Shown here: piece after piece, positions 14,528 through 16,848 of the stretch
Numbering within the stretch: position 1 is the stretch's first letter
How the letters are laid out: each line of letters begins with the position of its first letter
From: Gemmatimonadota bacterium
Lineage (GTDB): Bacteria; Latescibacterota; UBA2968; UBA8231
Direction: 5' to 3'
NCBI GenBank assembly: GCA_028875335.1
Contig: JAPPEF010000042.1
Span: 1 to 16,848 of the forward strand
DNA: 16,848 bases
Made by a program: the position numbers and the translations under genes
The notes under the pieces: generated by a model
The model's input: the letters and a program-made list of their open reading frames with translations, nothing else
Database searches by the model: none
Told to the model about the DNA's origin: nothing

Positions 14528-16848
14528 GGTGCGCCAAGCCCTGTTACCTCTCGCTGTAGCCCTCTTGGGAGCGGCTTGTGGACAGGGGCCGCCCGAGGAG
14601 TCGCCGGCTTGGCCCCCCAAGGCGCGCTGGCACAACAATCAGGGCGTGGTCTATATGGATCAGCACAACTACACGCGCGGTCGGGAGGAGTTTGCCCGCG
14701 CCCTCGCCTTGGCCCCGGATTACGCTAGTGCGCAGGCCAATTTAGGCATTTCGTACTACGCCCTCGGCAAGTACGACAGCGCCGCCACGGCCCTGCAAAC
14801 CGCGCTCGCCATCGACCCCGCCCTCCTCCACGCCAACTACGCGCTGGGCCTGATCTACAATGCCCAAGGCCGGGAGCACGACAAAGCGCTCGCCGCCCTG
14901 CAAAAGGTTGCCGCCGCCGACCGCGACGACCCCCACGTGCGCTACTACATGGGGCAAATGCGGGCCAAGCTAAACGAGGGCGAGGCCGCCATCGCCGACT
15001 TCAAGGAGGCCATCCGCCTCGATCCCTACAACGTGTCGGCGTACTATGGACTGGCCAATCTCTACCGGCGGCTCGGGCGCGAGGAAGAGTGGAAAAGCAC
15101 CTTGGAGCGGTTCAACCAGCTCAGCCAAGCTGGCCACCAAGGCGTTTCTTCGTCCTATCAGGGGCAGGGCAAATACGCCGAGGCCGTTGCCGACGCCGGT
15201 GGTGGCGATCCGAGTCAGGACGACGTGGCCGGGCCTTTTGCCTTCGCGGCGGCTGGCCCGGCGGCTGGCCCGGTGCACTTTGCCGCCTTGGGGGACTTTG
15301 ACGCGGATGGTCGGCCGGATGTCTTGGCCGGTGCCGAGGGCTTGCACTTGTACGCTGGTGGCACAGCGGAAATGCTCACTGCTCCAACGCTGCCCGACGA
15401 CTTTGGGGCGACTGGCGCGATCTCCGGCGACCTCGACAACGATGGGACCGCCGACTTGGTCCTCAGCGGCGCGGGCGGGACTCTCCTCTATCGAGCGGCT
15501 AACGGCGAATGGGCTGACGGCGAAGGCCTGTCCGCGGCTTCGACCGGTGTCGCACTGGGCGATGCCGACCACGACGGCGACCTCGATTTGATAGTGCTCG
15601 GTTCGAGCGTCTCGCTGCTGGCCAACGATGGGGAGGCCCGCTTTGTCGCTACGGGCCAACCGGTCGGTCCGGTCGCCGCTGACCGCGCTGTGTTCTCCGA
15701 CCTCGACAATGACCGCGACGTGGATATAGTCCTCCTCTCAGCCGAGGGCCTGCAAGTGCAAACCAACAATCGCGACGGCACGTTCTCGGAAATCGCTGAC
15801 GCTTTGGGCTTAGGTGCCGTGCAGGGCGCGGGCTTGGCCGTCGAGGACTTCAACCAAGACGGCTATATGGACTTGGCGATCGCGGCTAGTGGCACTGTAG
15901 AGACGCATATAAACCAAGCCGGCCGCGCCTTCGTCCGGGCCGAGGCGGCTGCGTCCGGCGAGCGGGCGCTGCTTTCCGCCGATTTCGACAATGACGGCGA
16001 CCTCGACCTGCTCGCCTGCGAGGACGAACGGCTGCAACCGCTCGCGTACGGCGGCGGCCAGTTCCAGCCGCAATCCCCAATTGACGAGTCGGGTGGGGCT
16101 GCGGTCGTGGCCGATTTCAACGGCGATGGCCGCGTGGATATTTGGGCGGGTGGCCGGGTGCTGCACAATCAAAGCGAAGGGGGGCACTGGATCGAGATCG
16201 CCGCCCAAGGGCTTAACAGCAATCGCGACGGCGTCGGGGCCAAGGTGGAGGTGAAAACCACCCACCGCCTCCAGAAGCGCGAAATCCGCAGCGAGGGATA
16301 CGCGGGCGTGCTCCACTTCGGCTTGGCGCAGAGCGATTCGGTCGAATTCATCCGCATTCTCTGGCCCGGGGGCGTGCGCCAGACCGAGTTGGCGACTGGG
16401 GCTGGACAGCGGCTGGAACTGACGGAACTCGACCGCAAGGGCACTTCGTGCCCCATTCTCTACGCTTGGGACGGCGAGCGCTATCGATTTGTCACCGATA
16501 TTCTCGGGGGAGCCATTATTGGCTATTTGACCGCCCCGGGTCAATACTATCAGCCCGACACTGACGAGTACGTTCGGTTGGGGCCGCTGGCCCCCAAAGA
16601 CGGCCACTATGTCTTGCAATTGGCTAACCAGCTAGAGGAAATCATTTACGTCGATGCCCTCGAACTCGTGGCCGTCGATCATCCACCTGAATTCGATATC
16701 TATCCCAACGAACGCCTGCTCTCCGCGCCGCCCTATCCAGAATTCAAACTGTATCCCCTGCAAGGGCTGCGTCCGCCCGTGGCCGCTCGCGATCACCGGG
16801 GCGCGGACGTGTTGGCCGTTCTGCAAGAGATCGACGACGAGTGGTACG
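14508..16848 (+). CDS. Probable lipoprotein with TPRs, FG-GAP/VCBS repeats and ASPIC/UnbV domain (partial, 3' end outside window)
   Basis: At least 780 residues, open at the right edge. The N-terminus MPHISVKVRQALLPLAVALL followed by GAAC looks like a lipoprotein signal with C24, though Gly at -3 is not ideal. TPR motifs fill about 38-205. An AAGPAAGP linker (about 248-255) precedes seven Asp-rich repeats of the type GDFDADGRPDVLAG (LGDFDADG, SGDLDNDG, LGDADHDG, SDLDNDRD, EDFNQDG, ADFDNDG, ADFNGDG), consistent with a seven-bladed calcium-binding beta-propeller. An ASPIC/UnbV domain follows (about 560-640: NSNRDGVGAKVEV, HFGLAQSDSVEFIRILWPGG), then CPILYAWDGERYRFVTDILGG (near 648) and a further unassigned domain. 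It is probably a cell-envelope protein for binding or adhesion, but the function is not established. AAGGA lies 12 bases before ATG 14508. No clear promoter of its own; a TATATT at 14365-14370 is a weak candidate. Confidence 0.85.
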   Translation, partial: MPHISVKVRQALLPLAVALLGAACGQGPPEESPAWPPKARWHNNQGVVYMDQHNYTRGREEFARALALAPDYASAQANLGISYYALGKYDSAATALQTALAIDPALLHANYALGLIYNAQGREHDKALAALQKVAAADRDDPHVRYYMGQMRAKLNEGEAAIADFKEAIRLDPYNVSAYYGLANLYRRLGREEEWKSTLERFNQLSQAGHQGVSSSYQGQGKYAEAVADAGGGDPSQDDVAGPFAFAAAGPAAGPVHFAALGDFDADGRPDVLAGAEGLHLYAGGTAEMLTAPTLPDDFGATGAISGDLDNDGTADLVLSGAGGTLLYRAANGEWADGEGLSAASTGVALGDADHDGDLDLIVLGSSVSLLANDGEARFVATGQPVGPVAADRAVFSDLDNDRDVDIVLLSAEGLQVQTNNRDGTFSEIADALGLGAVQGAGLAVEDFNQDGYMDLAIAASGTVETHINQAGRAFVRAEAAASGERALLSADFDNDGDLDLLACEDERLQPLAYGGGQFQPQSPIDESGGAAVVADFNGDGRVDIWAGGRVLHNQSEGGHWIEIAAQGLNSNRDGVGAKVEVKTTHRLQKREIRSEGYAGVLHFGLAQSDSVEFIRILWPGGVRQTELATGAGQRLELTELDRKGTSCPILYAWDGERYRFVTDILGGAIIGYLTAPGQYYQPDTDEYVRLGPLAPKDGHYVLQLANQLEEIIYVDALELVAVDHPPEFDIYPNERLLSAPPYPEFKLYPLQGLRPPVAARDHRGADVLAVLQEIDDEWY
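15249..15272 (+). repeat. Two tandem 12-bp copies encoding AAGP-AAGP
   Basis: GCGGCTGGCCCG occurs twice in immediate succession inside the lipoprotein gene. It keeps the frame and lengthens the linker between the TPR part and the first FG-GAP repeat by four residues. It is probably a recent slippage duplication. Confidence 0.85.

Overview
The window reads as chromosomal DNA from an uncultured, GC-rich bacterium with a two-membrane envelope. A TolC-type outer-membrane protein, periplasmic MlaC-type lipid carriers and an RND/MMPL lipid transporter support the outer membrane. Phylum cannot be fixed from sequence alone. The mix of a TPR/FG-GAP/UnbV protein, a dimethylformamidase-like enzyme and abundant palindromic intergenic repeats would suit candidate phyla such as Latescibacterota or Poribacteria, but that is a guess. 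Genes are tightly packed. The longest gap is 218 bases (7283-7500), so no stretch over 300 bases lacks a gene.

Left half (1-7282, all on the minus strand). Read in transcription order: a UvrA-family ABC ATPase (nucleotide excision repair); a nested inverted-repeat element; an M24 metallopeptidase; queC (7-deazaguanine synthesis); an N,N-dimethylformamidase large-subunit-like protein; a 29-bp perfect palindrome; and the start of a type I restriction-modification methylase (hsdM), cut by the left edge. The M24, queC and dimethylformamidase-like genes are coupled by overlapping stop/start or embedded Shine-Dalgarno signals, so they look like one operon with no obvious shared pathway. Both M24 and queC appear to start at TTG.

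Middle (7283-14320). A divergent control region holds a near-consensus sigma-70 promoter (TTGACG, 17 bp, TATATT) facing right. It precedes five tightly linked plus-strand genes: a TolC-like outer-membrane protein, a MlaC-like/DUF3047 fusion, a second MlaC protein, a 12-TM HpnN-like RND lipid transporter and a flavin-dependent amine oxidase of the monomeric sarcosine oxidase type. The first four could form an inner membrane, periplasm and outer membrane route for a lipid or other hydrophobic molecule. This gene set is the best candidate in the window for an undescribed system.

Right end (14395-16848). A minus-strand tRNA-Gly(GCC) has its own near-consensus promoter, which overlaps the ribosome-binding region and start codon of the diverging next gene. 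That gene encodes a probable exported lipoprotein with TPRs, seven FG-GAP/VCBS-like repeats and an ASPIC/UnbV domain, and it runs off the right edge.
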